Part shown: positions 19,178 through 27,906 of the stretch, one piece after another
Layout of the letters: each line of letters opens with the position of its first letter
How positions within the stretch are numbered: the first letter of the stretch is position 1
Origin: Oleispirillum sp965228165
GTDB lineage: Bacteria; Pseudomonadota; Alphaproteobacteria; Rhodospirillales; Rhodospirillaceae
DNA: 64,000 nt
Direction of reading: 5' to 3'
Assembly (NCBI GenBank): GCA_965228165.1
Contig: CBDDHB010000003.1
Location: 1,798,001 to 1,862,000, forward strand
Program-made: the position numbers and the translations under genes
The notes under the pieces: generated by a model
What the model saw: the letters and a program-made list of their open reading frames with translations, nothing else
Told to the model about the DNA's origin: nothing
The model's database searches: none

Positions 19178-20709
19178 TGGCGGAGCGCGGCAATCCTGGC
19201 GCGGCGGCGGAGCCGGGCTGGCGGCTGGCCCTGGTCGCGGTGGCGGCGCTGACCCTGTGGCGCGTCGTCGAACTGGCGGCGTGGCCGCTCAATCTGTCCT
19301 TCGACGAGGCGCAGTATTGGTCCTGGTCGCTCGAACCGGCGTTCGGCTATTACTCCAAGCCGCCGGTGGTGGCCTGGGCGATCGCCGCCACCACCGCCCT
19401 GTTCGGTTCCGCAGAGTGGGCGGTGCGGATGGGCTCGCCCTTGGCCCACGCGGGCACCGCCCTCGCCCTGTTCGCCCTGGGGCGGCGGATCGGCGGCGGG
19501 CGGGTCGGCCTGCTGTCGGCGCTGCTGTTCCTGACCCTGCCCGGGGTGTCGCTGTCGGCGCTGCTGATTTCCACCGATCCCTTCCTGATGTGCGCCTGGG
19601 GCTGGGGGCTTTACGCCCTGCACCGCGCCCTGGAGGCCGAGGACCGGGGTCGTCCGGCCTCGAAACTCTGGCTCGGCCTGGGGGTGGCGATCGGCCTGGG
19701 GCTTCTGGCGAAGTACGCGATGGCGGTCTTCGTCGTCGGCGCGGCGCTGGCCATCGCGGCGGTTCCGGCGTGGCGCGGCCTGTGGCGCAGGCCCGGTCCC
19801 TGGCTGGCGCTGGGGGTCGGCGTCGCGGTGTTTTCGCCCAATCTGTTCTGGAACGCCGCGAACGGCTTCGTCAGCTTCGCCCACACCCAGGCCAACGCCA
19901 ATCTGAACGCGGGGGGAGTCCACCCCCTCAAGGCGCTGGAATTCTTCGCCGCGCAATTCGGGGTGTTCGGTCCGATCCCCTTCGCCGCGTTGCTGGTTCT
20001 GGCCGTCGGTCTGATCCGCCGCCGCCCCGACGCGGCGACGACCGAGGGGCGCGACGTCCGCTTTCTCGCCGCCTTCGCCCTGCCGCTGGTCGCGATCATG
20101 ACGGTGGAGGGATTCCTCTCCCGCGCCAACGCCAATTGGGCGGCGCCCGCCTATGTCGCGGCGACGGTCTGGGTGACCGCCGCCTGCGCGCGGCGCGAGG
20201 CGTGGCTGAAGGCCGCCCTGGCGATGCATCTGCTGGCGGCGCTGGCGATGGTCAACGCCGACGGCGTCGCCCGGCTGGTCGGGGTGGAGTTTACCGCGAA
20301 GACCGATCCGATGAAGCGCCTGCGCGGCTGGGACCGCCTGGGTCTGGCGCTGGCCGACGTGCTGCGCCCCGAGATCGCGGGCGCGGCCCCGCCGGTGCTG
20401 CTGTTCGACGAGCGCAAGATGCTGACGCCGATGCTCTATTACCTGCCCGAACCGCGCCACGAGATCGCCAAGTGGAACCCCGACGGCCATGCCGACGACC
20501 ACTTCGACCTGACCGCCGATCTGGCGCGGCATCGGGGACGTCCGGTGATTCTGGCGACGCGATGGGGCGACGTTTCCAAATACGCGGCGGCCTTCGAAGG
20601 CCCGGTGGTCGGCCCGGTGATCGTCTCGGTGCCGATCCACAAGGACTACGCGCTGACCCTGAACCTGTTCCGCATGGGGCGGTTCAAGGGGTATCCGGTT
20701 ACTCCCTGA
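19177..20709 (+). CDS. GT39-like membrane glycosyltransferase
   Basis: A 510-residue protein with about ten membrane helices and the family 39/83 entry motif LSFDEAQYWSWS followed by FGYYSKPPVVAW, including the acidic DE of the first periplasmic loop. A soluble tail of about 130 residues ends the protein. The substrate is unknown; undecaprenyl-phosphate-sugar is the usual donor. Its ATG overlaps the lptG stop, so it is coupled to LPS export and a role in LPS or lipid A decoration is likely. It overlaps the convergent cupin gene by 11 bases. Confidence 0.83.
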   Translation: MAERGNPGAAAEPGWRLALVAVAALTLWRVVELAAWPLNLSFDEAQYWSWSLEPAFGYYSKPPVVAWAIAATTALFGSAEWAVRMGSPLAHAGTALALFALGRRIGGGRVGLLSALLFLTLPGVSLSALLISTDPFLMCAWGWGLYALHRALEAEDRGRPASKLWLGLGVAIGLGLLAKYAMAVFVVGAALAIAAVPAWRGLWRRPGPWLALGVGVAVFSPNLFWNAANGFVSFAHTQANANLNAGGVHPLKALEFFAAQFGVFGPIPFAALLVLAVGLIRRRPDAATTEGRDVRFLAAFALPLVAIMTVEGFLSRANANWAAPAYVAATVWVTAACARREAWLKAALAMHLLAALAMVNADGVARLVGVEFTAKTDPMKRLRGWDRLGLALADVLRPEIAGAAPPVLLFDERKMLTPMLYYLPEPRHEIAKWNPDGHADDHFDLTADLARHRGRPVILATRWGDVSKYAAAFEGPVVGPVIVSVPIHKDYALTLNLFRMGRFKGYPVTP

Positions 20710-21220
20710 CCACCGGATCGTCCGGGGTCAGCGCCGCGATCGCTTCCGCGCGATCGGGCCAGGCGGCGGACAGCGCCGCCCGTTCCCCGTGTTCGTAGTC
20801 GGCGAAGTCGAAGCCCGGCGCGACGGTGCACCCGAGAAGGGCGAAGCGTCCGCCGGGCTTCAGCCGCGCCCCCTGCCAGACGCCCTTCGGCACCACCACC
20901 TGCGGCCGTTCCCCGGCGGCGATGTCGGCGCCGATGACGACGATCCGGCTGCTTCCGTCGGGAAGAAGATGCAGTTGTTCCACCGGGTCTCCCAGGTAGA
21001 AATGAAAGACCTCGTCCGAGACGAGGCGGTGTATCGCCGATACGGTTCGAGGCGTCAGCAAGTAATAAATCGCCGTCGATGCGGCGCGAAGCCCGCCGCC
21101 GACATCCGGGTTCGCCGGACGAATCGTTGATGCGCGATAGGTTTCCCGGAAGTAGCCGCCCTCGCTGGGGTGGGGGACGAGACCGAGAGTCTCGATCAGG
21201 TTTTTTGCGGTGCGGTCCAT
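20699..21220 (-). CDS. DUF985 (Cupin_5) family protein
   Basis: A 173-residue single-domain cupin of the DUF985 family, recognisable from the LVPHPSEGGYFRETYRA start, the TAIYYLLT strand, EVFHFYLGDP and LLGCTVAPGFDFADYE. The fold binds small ligands or sugars, but no reaction is established. The convergent end overlaps the GT39 gene by 11 bases. Confidence 0.87.
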   Translation of the reverse strand: MDRTAKNLIETLGLVPHPSEGGYFRETYRASTIRPANPDVGGGLRAASTAIYYLLTPRTVSAIHRLVSDEVFHFYLGDPVEQLHLLPDGSSRIVVIGADIAAGERPQVVVPKGVWQGARLKPGGRFALLGCTVAPGFDFADYEHGERAALSAAWPDRAEAIAALTPDDPVVRE

Positions 21221-21242
21221 GGCATGCCGGAACTCTTGGGAA

Positions 21243-21271
21243 TTGTTGCGGTTGTGTAAAATCTATATTAA
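21243..21271 (+). promoter_or_regulatory. Predicted promoter of the 142-residue hypothetical gene
   Basis: TTGTTG at 21,243-21,248 and TATTAA at 21,266-21,271 are 17 bases apart in an unusually AT-rich stretch, about 90 bases upstream of the ATG at 21,361. Sequence prediction only. Confidence 0.45.
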
Positions 21272-21360
21272 ATAGGTATGCAACGGTGTCGATTGTGCGT
21301 CAACCGTTCCGGTTGCATCGGCAATTTGCCGCAAGGGCGGAACGCGAACAAGGGGCAAGC

Positions 21361-21789
21361 ATGGTGTTCGGTTTTCTGAAACGGGCCGAGACAACCCTGG
21401 TGGCCGAGGCCCCCATGGACATTCCGTGGGAAAAGAACGACAAGGGCCGCTTCTGGAAGCTTCTACAAGTGCGTCCCGGTGCCTTGGGGGCGACGCGGCG
21501 CGGCGGTGTCGCGGCGTTCTTCCATCGCGGCGTCAAGCCGGGGTGGGTGTTCGCCTGCGCCGCCGACGACCTGGGCGATCTGCTGGAACGGGCCAAGGAC
21601 GACCCGGAGATCACCGAGTACGAGGCGCGCGGCGGCGTCTTCGTTACCTGGTCGTTCGTCAAGGCGGAGTATCGCGACGGCGTGGTGGCGCATCTGCGCC
21701 GGACTTTGCGGCCGGAGATCGGGGCTTGCGCCCTGGACGGCAACCGCGCCTATTCGGTCGATCCGATTCCGGTCAATCCCCCCAACTGA
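21361..21789 (+). CDS. Hypothetical protein, 142 residues
   Basis: I do not recognise this family. The protein is soluble, mixed alpha/beta in appearance, begins MVFGFLKRAETTL and contains aromatic-rich stretches (GRFWKLLQVRPGAL, KPGWVFACAADDLGDLL). There is no signal peptide, membrane helix or cysteine motif. The start is supported by a GGGGCAAGC sequence just upstream and by a promoter candidate. Its 3' end overlaps convergent recX by 40 bases. Codon use is like its neighbours, so it looks like a resident gene. Confidence 0.7.
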   Translation: MVFGFLKRAETTLVAEAPMDIPWEKNDKGRFWKLLQVRPGALGATRRGGVAAFFHRGVKPGWVFACAADDLGDLLERAKDDPEITEYEARGGVFVTWSFVKAEYRDGVVAHLRRTLRPEIGACALDGNRAYSVDPIPVNPPN

Positions 21790-22358
21790 TCCTGGAATTC
21801 CTCGGCGCTTGCCGCGTCGATCACCCGGCGCGCGGTGTCGAAGTCGAATCCCGCCCGCGCCAGGGCGGCCAGATCCTTGTCGCGGCGTTCCGCCCGCGCC
21901 TCCGCCGGGCGGAAGGGGCCCAGGCGGCGGCGGCGCGCCAGCGCCACGGCGGCGGTCAGGTCGGGGTTTCCGCATCCGTCCTCGATCTCCGTCAGGGCGG
22001 CGTCGATCGCCTCGTCCGCCGCCCCCAGCATCGCCAGGCGGCGGCGGATCGTCGCGGGCGGGGCGCCGCGCGCGAACAGGCCGCGCGCCTTCAGGGCGGC
22101 GGTGCGGGCGTCGTCGACGTAACCCAGGCGGACCATCTTCGCCACCACCGCGGCGATCCAGCGCTCGGCTTCGGCGGCGTCGATCGCCGCCTCGGGGTGG
22201 AGGGAGGCGCGGCGGACCCGCCGGGCCAGCACCCGGCGCAGATTCTCCGCCGTGCTGTCGAATCGGCGCAGATAGAACAGCGCCGCGTTCTCCAGCGAGG
22301 CGGCGGTGATGCGGCGCGGCGCGGCGCGGCGGCTTTTCGGCGTCGAGGTGTCGGTCAT
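21750..22358 (-). CDS. recX: Regulatory protein RecX
   Basis: Inhibitor or modulator of RecA filaments. The 202-residue product (ATG at 22,358) has three-helix RecX repeats: ALFYLRRFDSTAENLRRVLARRV, an RLGYVDDARTAALKARGLFARG block and a C-terminal repeat with GFDFDTARRVID. The N-terminus is basic. A longer upstream frame exists but family length favours this start. recA is not in the window. The gene overlaps the convergent hypothetical gene at its 3' end. Confidence 0.85.
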   Translation of the reverse strand: MTDTSTPKSRRAAPRRITAASLENAALFYLRRFDSTAENLRRVLARRVRRASLHPEAAIDAAEAERWIAAVVAKMVRLGYVDDARTAALKARGLFARGAPPATIRRRLAMLGAADEAIDAALTEIEDGCGNPDLTAAVALARRRRLGPFRPAEARAERRDKDLAALARAGFDFDTARRVIDAASAEEFQDQLGGLTGIGSTE

Positions 22359-22410
22359 CCGGGAATCATAACACCGTCGGGCGGGCGGTTGACCATCGGA
22401 ATCCCGGTCG

Positions 22411-23022
22411 TCACGCCAAAGGCTGGAACGATCCGGTGGCGGCGTCCAGGCTCCACAGAGAGCCTTCGCCCATGTCGAACCACCAGCCGTGAAGCGACAA
22501 TTCTCCGGTCTCGACGGCTTCGGCGACCCAGGGGAAGCTTTGCAGGTTCGCAAGGGAAACCCGGATCGCGGCGTGTTCGAGTGCGCGCGCCCCGGTGTCG
22601 GCGGGTTCTTCCGTTGGCGCGGCCAGGGCCATCCAGGGGCCGATGAAATCCCGTTCGGGGTGGGCGTCGCGCGCGATGGCGCGCAGGGCCGCTATGCCGC
22701 CGCACGAGGAATGCCCCAGGACGATGATGTGCTCGACCTTCAGGTCCCGGACCGCGTATTCGATGGCGGCGCTGGTGCCGTGGCACATTCCGTCGGGCTG
22801 ATAGGGCGGGACCAGGTTGGCGATGTTGCGGATGACGAACAGTTCCCCCGGTTCCGCGCCGAACAGGATCGCCGGATCGATGCGGGAATCGGAACAGGCG
22901 ATGATCAGGAATCTGGGCTTCTGCCCGTGTCGGGTGAGGTCGTCGTAGACCTCCGGCCTGGCCTCGAAATAGGCGCTCCGGAAGGCGCGGAAACCGTTTT
23001 GCAGTCGGCGAATGTCGGGCAT
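22411..23022 (-). CDS. Beta-class carbonic anhydrase
   Basis: Zinc enzyme interconverting CO2 and bicarbonate. The 203-residue protein has the catalytic CSDSR (cysteine zinc ligand plus Asp-Arg dyad) and, later, HSSCGG, which supplies the histidine and second cysteine zinc ligands. The NIANLVPPY segment is also typical. Start at 23,022 (MPDIRRLQNGF). Bicarbonate feeds carbamoyl phosphate, and argF is nearby at 25.4 kb, but no operon joins them. Confidence 0.92.
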   Translation of the reverse strand: MPDIRRLQNGFRAFRSAYFEARPEVYDDLTRHGQKPRFLIIACSDSRIDPAILFGAEPGELFVIRNIANLVPPYQPDGMCHGTSAAIEYAVRDLKVEHIIVLGHSSCGGIAALRAIARDAHPERDFIGPWMALAAPTEEPADTGARALEHAAIRVSLANLQSFPWVAEAVETGELSLHGWWFDMGEGSLWSLDAATGSFQPLA

Positions 23023-23169
23023 GGGGCTCCTCGGGGCGTCGGACGGACGATAGCGGAAATCGCCGTCGGAACCAAAGGAAACCCGGCGATCCGCCGCGAG
23101 GGGCTTGAAGGCGCGGGCGGAGTGATGCCATATGGGTGGCCCGATCCGCACCAGGAAACGATATCCGGC

Positions 23170-23973
23170 ATGACCCCGCATTTTCCCGACCGCATGACCC
23201 CGCTCGGTCCGATCAACTGGATCGGCTTTTGGACCCTGTTCTCGAAAGAGGTGCGGCGGTTCCTCAAGGTCTGGATGCAGACGGTCGCCGCGCCGGTGAT
23301 CAGCACCTTGATCTTCATGACGATCTTCGTCCTGTCGATGGGGCGCGGCGGACGCCTGATCGACGGCGTGCCGTTCGAGCAGTTCCTGGTTCCCGGACTG
23401 GTGATGATGACGATGGTGCAGAACGCCTTCGCCAATACCTCGTCGTCGGTGGTGATCTCGAAAATGCAGGGCAGCATCATCGACGTCCTGATGCCGCCGC
23501 TGTCGTCCTGGGAACTCGCCGCCGCCTACATCGGCGGCGGCGCGGTGCGGGGGATTCTGCTCGGCGCGGTGGTGATGGCGGCGCTGGCGATCTATGCGCC
23601 GATGCCGGTGGCCTCGCCCGGTCTGGTCCTGGTCTTCGCCGTCGAGGCCAGCCTGATGATGTCGACGGTCGGGCTGCTGACCGGCATCTGGGCGGAAAAA
23701 TTCGACCAGTCCTCGGTGGTCAACAATTTCATCATCACGCCGCTATCGTTCCTGTCCGGCACCTTCTATTCGATCGAGCAGCTGCCCGACGCCCTGCGCT
23801 GGATCGCCCACGCCAATCCCTTCTATTACATGATCGACGGTTTCCGCGCCGGATTCCTCGGCGGCGGGGGACACGCGGTGACCTTCTATCTGGTCGTTCT
23901 TTCCGTCGGCAACCTGCTGCTGATCTGGTGGGCGCAGCACCTTTTCCGCATCGGCTATCGCCTGAAAGCGTGA
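23170..23973 (+). CDS. ABC-2 type transporter permease
   Basis: A 267-residue six-helix permease of the ABC-2 (NodJ/DrrB-like) type, which exports polysaccharides, lipids or drugs. The ABC-2 signature region is FIITPLSFLSGTFYSIEQLP near residue 190, followed by a NPFYYMIDGFRAG segment typical of the family. No ATP-binding partner lies next to it: upstream is the divergent carbonic anhydrase and downstream the arg operon, so its ATPase must be encoded elsewhere. Start at ATG 23,170. Confidence 0.88.
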   Translation: MTPHFPDRMTPLGPINWIGFWTLFSKEVRRFLKVWMQTVAAPVISTLIFMTIFVLSMGRGGRLIDGVPFEQFLVPGLVMMTMVQNAFANTSSSVVISKMQGSIIDVLMPPLSSWELAAAYIGGGAVRGILLGAVVMAALAIYAPMPVASPGLVLVFAVEASLMMSTVGLLTGIWAEKFDQSSVVNNFIITPLSFLSGTFYSIEQLPDALRWIAHANPFYYMIDGFRAGFLGGGGHAVTFYLVVLSVGNLLLIWWAQHLFRIGYRLKA

Positions 23974-24003
23974 GATTCCGGCGGTTTTTCCGTGTGAAAG
24001 GGC

Positions 24004-24032
24004 TTGACGCCGCCGGGGCCGCCCCCTTCTAA
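24004..24032 (+). promoter_or_regulatory. Candidate promoter of the argD operon
   Basis: TTGACG at 24,004-24,009 and TTCTAA at 24,027-24,032 are separated by 17 bases. Transcription from here would give a leader of about 140 bases containing three hairpins before argD. Confidence 0.4.
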
Positions 24033-24053
24033 TAGGCGCTTTCTTCGTCGCGC

Positions 24054-24159
24054 CGGACCGGGCCAGCCGCCCGGCCCGTCCGCACTCCAGGCGGTGGACG
24101 AACCCACCGCCTGAACCGTTTTCGCGGCCAGATGCCGCTTTCGCGACCCGTCGGGTCGC
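24054..24159 (+). promoter_or_regulatory. Structured argD leader with three tandem hairpins
   Basis: Three consecutive inverted repeats fill the leader: CGGACCGGGCC with GGCCCGTCCG (24,054-24,082), the nine-base stem AGGCGGTGG / CCACCGCCT (24,089-24,112), and the seven-base stem GCGACCC / GGGTCGC with a three-base loop (24,143-24,159). The last ends five bases before the AGGAGG ribosome binding site. The second is followed by GAACCGTTTT, a weak terminator-like tail. This suggests attenuation or translational control of arginine synthesis; no known riboswitch class is matched. Confidence 0.45.
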
Positions 24160-24177
24160 CATACAGGAGGAGTTGAC

Positions 24178-25356
24178 GTGATCCCGTCCGTGATGCCGAC
24201 CTATGCGCGGTTCGATGTCGTGTTCGATCGGGGCGAAGGCCCCTGGTTGATCGCGGCGGACGGGCGACGATTCCTCGACTTCGCGGCGGGCATCGCGGTT
24301 TGCGCCCTGGGGCACTGCCATCCGCATCTGGTGGCGGCCTTGAAGGCGCAGGCGGAAAAGCTGTGGCATTGCTCCAACCTTTACCGCATCGCCGGTCAGG
24401 AGCGGGCCTCGGCGCGGCTGGTCGAAAAGACCTTCGCCGACACCGTGTTCTTCGGCAACTCGGGGGCGGAAGCCAACGAGTGCGCGATCAAGATCGCCCG
24501 GCGCTATCAGTTCGACAAGGGTCGCCCGGAACGCTATCGCATCGTGGTGATGAGCACCTCCTTCCACGGGCGCACCCTCGCCACCGTGGCGGCGGGCGAT
24601 CAGGCCAAGGGGAAGCACGGCTTCGGTCCGGAAACCGCGGGCTTCGACCGCGTCGCCTTCGGCGACCTGGACGCGGCGAAGGCGGCGATCGGGCCGGAGA
24701 CGGCGGGCATCCTGCTGGAGCCGGTGCAGGGCGAGGGCGGCATGCGCGCCGCCGATTTCGATTACCTGCGGGCGATGCGGGCGCTGGCCGACGAACGCGA
24801 CGTCCTGTTGATGTTCGACGAGGTGCAGTGCGGCATGGGCCGCACCGGCAAGCTGTTCGCCCACGAATGGTCGGGGGTGACCCCCGACGTCATGGCGATC
24901 GCCAAGGGCCTGGGCGGCGGTTTTCCGGTCGGCGCCTGCCTGGCCACCGAACGGGCGGCCAGCGCGATGACCGCCGGGTCGCACGGCTCCACCTTCGGCG
25001 GCAATCCGCTGGCGATGGCCGCCGCCAACGCGGTGCTCGACGTCATGGAGGACCCGGCCTTCCTGCCGCGCGTCAACGCGGTGGCGGCGGACCTGCGCGC
25101 CGCCCTGGCCGAACGCGTCGCCCGCTTCCCCGCCCTGTTCGAGGAAGTGCGCGGCCTTGGCCTGATGGCCGGGCTGAAGTGCCGCGTCACCAACACCGAT
25201 CTGGTCAACCGCCTGTTCGAGGAAGGACTTCTGTCGGTTCCCGCGGGCGACAACACGTTGCGTTTCGTGCCCCCCCTGATCATCGGTCGGGAACACGTCG
25301 AGGCCGCGATGGCGATTCTCGACCGGGTCTGCGAAACCTGGAGGCAAACCCCATGA
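24178..25356 (+). CDS. argD: Acetylornithine aminotransferase
   Basis: PLP enzyme converting N-acetylglutamate semialdehyde to N-acetylornithine (and often succinyl-diaminopimelate in lysine synthesis). The 392-residue protein starts with GTG behind a strong AGGAGG site. It contains GNSGAEANECAIK, the SFHGRT motif, MFDEVQCGMGRTG and the PLP lysine in AIAKGLGGG. Its stop overlaps the argF start by four bases (ATGA), forming the operon argD-argF-hslO. Confidence 0.95.
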   Translation: MIPSVMPTYARFDVVFDRGEGPWLIAADGRRFLDFAAGIAVCALGHCHPHLVAALKAQAEKLWHCSNLYRIAGQERASARLVEKTFADTVFFGNSGAEANECAIKIARRYQFDKGRPERYRIVVMSTSFHGRTLATVAAGDQAKGKHGFGPETAGFDRVAFGDLDAAKAAIGPETAGILLEPVQGEGGMRAADFDYLRAMRALADERDVLLMFDEVQCGMGRTGKLFAHEWSGVTPDVMAIAKGLGGGFPVGACLATERAASAMTAGSHGSTFGGNPLAMAAANAVLDVMEDPAFLPRVNAVAADLRAALAERVARFPALFEEVRGLGLMAGLKCRVTNTDLVNRLFEEGLLSVPAGDNTLRFVPPLIIGREHVEAAMAILDRVCETWRQTP

Positions 25357-26309
25357 TCACCTCATCCTCGCGGGCGCACGCGCCGTCCCGGACGATGCCG
25401 CCGCGCCATTTCCTGGACATTTCGGAAATCGACGCCGGAACCCTGCGGCGCATCGTCAATCTGGCCGCCCACTATCGCAACGGCACCGCGCCCGAGGCGC
25501 TGCGCCGCCCGCTCGCCGGGCGGACCCTGGCGATGATCTTCGAGAAACCCTCGACCCGCACCCGGGTCTCCTTCCAGGTGGGGATGACCCAGCTGGGCGG
25601 CGACGTCGTCGTGCTGTCGCATCAGGACACCCAGCTCGGCTGCGGCGAAACCATTCCCGACGCGGCGCGGGTGCTGTCGCGCTACGTCGATATCATGATG
25701 ATCCGCACCTTCGACCCGGCGACCCTGCGCGAACTGGCCGAACACGCCACGGTGCCGGTGATCAACGGCCTGACCGACGAGACCCATCCCTGCCAGGTGA
25801 TGGCCGACATCGCCACCTTCGAGCAGCATCGCGGCGACATCGCGGGCAAGGTGGTGGCCTGGACCGGCGACGGCAACAACGTCGCCCAGTCGTGGATCGA
25901 GGCGGCGCCGAAGTTCGGCTTCGAGATGCGTCTGGCCTGCCCCGAGGGGCTGGAGCCTGACGCCGCGATCGTCGAGGCGGCGCGCCGCCAGGGGGCGAAC
26001 GTCGTCGTCGGCCGCGATCCCCAGGCGCTGGTGGACGGCACCGATTGCGTGGTTACCGACACCTGGCTATCGATGCACGACACCGACACCGATCGCTCCG
26101 GCCTGCTGGCCCCCTATCAGGTCAACCGCGATCTGATGGCGAAGGCCAAGGCCTCCGCCTTGTTCATGCACTGCCTGCCGGCGCACCGCAACGAAGAGGT
26201 CACCGACGAGGTGATGGACGGGCCGCAGTCGGTGGTCTGGGACGAGGCGGAAAACCGTCTGCACGCGCAGAAGGCGATCATGGTCTGGTGCCTGGGCAAG
26301 ATGTCGTGA
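25353..26309 (+). CDS. argF: Ornithine carbamoyltransferase
   Basis: Makes citrulline from ornithine and carbamoyl phosphate. The 318-residue protein has the carbamoyl phosphate loop EKPSTRTR, the HPCQ motif in DETHPCQVMAD, and the ornithine loop HCLPAHRNEEVTDEV. Start ATG at 25,353 overlaps the argD stop. All catalytic motifs are intact. A GTG overlapping its stop at 26,306 may serve as the hslO start. Confidence 0.96.
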   Translation: MITSSSRAHAPSRTMPPRHFLDISEIDAGTLRRIVNLAAHYRNGTAPEALRRPLAGRTLAMIFEKPSTRTRVSFQVGMTQLGGDVVVLSHQDTQLGCGETIPDAARVLSRYVDIMMIRTFDPATLRELAEHATVPVINGLTDETHPCQVMADIATFEQHRGDIAGKVVAWTGDGNNVAQSWIEAAPKFGFEMRLACPEGLEPDAAIVEAARRQGANVVVGRDPQALVDGTDCVVTDTWLSMHDTDTDRSGLLAPYQVNRDLMAKAKASALFMHCLPAHRNEEVTDEVMDGPQSVVWDEAENRLHAQKAIMVWCLGKMS

Positions 26310-26326
26310 CCCTGGCGGCGCGCAGC

Positions 26327-27226
26327 ATGGATCTGGTGCTGCCCTTCACCGTCGGCGATGGCGGATTTCGCGGCCGTCTGGTCCGCCTGTCCGCCGTCGC
26401 CAACGCCGTCATCGCCTGCCATCGCCAGCCCGACGCGGTCGGACGCCTGATCGGCGAGGCGGTGGCCCTGGCGGCGGTGCTGGGTTCCAGCCTGAAGTTC
26501 GACGGCGTGATCACCGCGCAGACCGCCAGCGACGGCCCGGTCAAGCGGATCGTCGCCGACATGACTTCGGGCGGGGGTTTGCGCGCCAGCGTCGCGGTGG
26601 ACGAAGAGCGGCTCGCCCGCCTGCTTGCGGACAATCCCGCGCCCGCCTTCGCCGATCTGGTCGGCTCCGGGCAGTTGGCGCTGACCGTCGATCAGGGCGA
26701 GCACACCGAACGCTACCAGGGGATCGTTTCCTTAAGCGGCGGCTCGTTCGCCGCCGCGGCGATCGAATACTTCCACCGCTCCGAACAGATCGACACCGCG
26801 CTGACCCTCGCCGCCGCGCCGCCTTCCGGCGGCTTCGGCTGGCGGGCGGGCGGCATCCTGCTGCAACGCCTGCCGGTGGCGGGCGGCGAACTGGCCGACC
26901 GCGCGGCGGAGGCCGACGCCTGGGAAACCGCGCGCATCCTGCATGGCAGCCTGACCGCGCGGTAACTGCTGGACCCGACCCTGGCGGCGACCGAGGTGTT
27001 GCGGCGGCTGTTCCATGCCTCCGGCCTGGCGATCTACGAACCCTCCGAGGTGCGGTTTTCCTGCCGCTGCTCGCGCGAGCGCCTGCGCGCGGTGCTGGCG
27101 TCGATGTCCGCCGCCGACATCGCGGCGGCGGCGAACGAAAAGGGTGTGGTCGAGGTCACTTGCGATTTCTGCAAGACGCGCTATGCCTTCGACGCGAATG
27201 ATCTAAAATCGGATGCGCCGAACTGA
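26327..27226 (+). pseudogene. hslO: Hsp33 redox chaperone, interrupted by an in-frame TAA
   Basis: Redox-switched holdase chaperone activated by oxidation. The N-terminal domain (from MDLVLPFTVGDG) is followed after about 210 residues by TAA at 26,963-26,965. The same frame then continues LLDPTLAATEVLRRLFHASG to the zinc-binding tail with CRC and CDFC, which is the Hsp33 C-terminal switch. The stop replaces a position that I expect to be glutamate, so one G-to-T change explains it. GTG at 26,306, overlapping the argF stop, is an alternative start. As read, the protein would lack its zinc switch. Confidence 0.85.
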
Positions 27227-27253
27227 CCGAATGTCCTGTCGAGGAGATCGCCG

Positions 27254-27865
27254 ATGCCGTTCCTGTCCCGCCGCCGCGCCGCGTTGAAGGGAGCCCTCGC
27301 CGCCATGTCTCTGGCCGGGGTCGCCGCCTGCACCGCGACGCCCCCCGCCCCCACCTATCCCGACATCCGCTTCGGCGGCGCCGACTCCCTGCCGATCCAG
27401 GCGCTGCGCATCGATGTCTCCAGCACCTACGTGCCGTCCTTCACGCCGCCTTACGTCGAGCACCTGATGCCGGTTCCGCCCGAGAAAATGGCGCGGCAGT
27501 GGGCTCTCGACCGCTTGCAGCCGCTGCGCACCGGGCGCGCCGTGGCGCGCTTCACCGTGCTCGACGCGCGGGTGACGGAAACCAAGCTCAAGGTCACGCA
27601 AGGGATCAAGGGCAGCTTTACCGACGAACCGGCGGAGCGCTATGACGCGACGCTGCGCGCCAGGCTTTCCCTCGACGATCCGGAGCGCGGCTACAACGGC
27701 AGCGTCGAGACGGTGGTCAATTGCAGTCTGACGGTGCAGAAGGGGGCCTCCCTCAACGACCGCGAAAAGGCCTGGTACGAACTGGTGAACAAGCTCGGTC
27801 AGGATTTCGACCGCACCATGAGCGCCAACATCCGCCAGTACATGCCCGAAGCCCTGGCCCGCTGA
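27254..27865 (+). CDS. Hypothetical lipoprotein, 203 residues
   Basis: Begins with a basic n-region (RRRAALKG), a hydrophobic stretch and a lipobox-like GVAAC (cysteine about residue 26), so it is probably a lipoprotein. The mature part is soluble, about 175 residues, with a VARFTVLDARVTETKL strand region. I cannot assign a function. It follows hslO by 27 bases and is closed by a strong terminator. Confidence 0.8.
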   Translation: MPFLSRRRAALKGALAAMSLAGVAACTATPPAPTYPDIRFGGADSLPIQALRIDVSSTYVPSFTPPYVEHLMPVPPEKMARQWALDRLQPLRTGRAVARFTVLDARVTETKLKVTQGIKGSFTDEPAERYDATLRARLSLDDPERGYNGSVETVVNCSLTVQKGASLNDREKAWYELVNKLGQDFDRTMSANIRQYMPEALAR

Positions 27866-27877
27866 GGACGAACCAAG

Positions 27878-27900
27878 AAGCCGGGGAAACCCGGCTTTTT
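27878..27900 (+). terminator. Intrinsic terminator after the lipoprotein gene
   Basis: Perfect eight-base stem AAGCCGGG / CCCGGCTT with a GAAA tetraloop, running into a T-run (27,896-27,900). It lies between the convergent lipoprotein and trkH genes and marks the end of the argD operon region. Confidence 0.88.
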
Positions 27901-27906
27901 CGTGGC

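Noticed and set aside
24089..24112. Guanidine-II (mini-ykkC) riboswitch before argD because of an ACGA in the loop
   Set aside because: The loop is six bases, ACGAAC, not an ACGR tetraloop, and the other hairpins do not carry the second matching loop.
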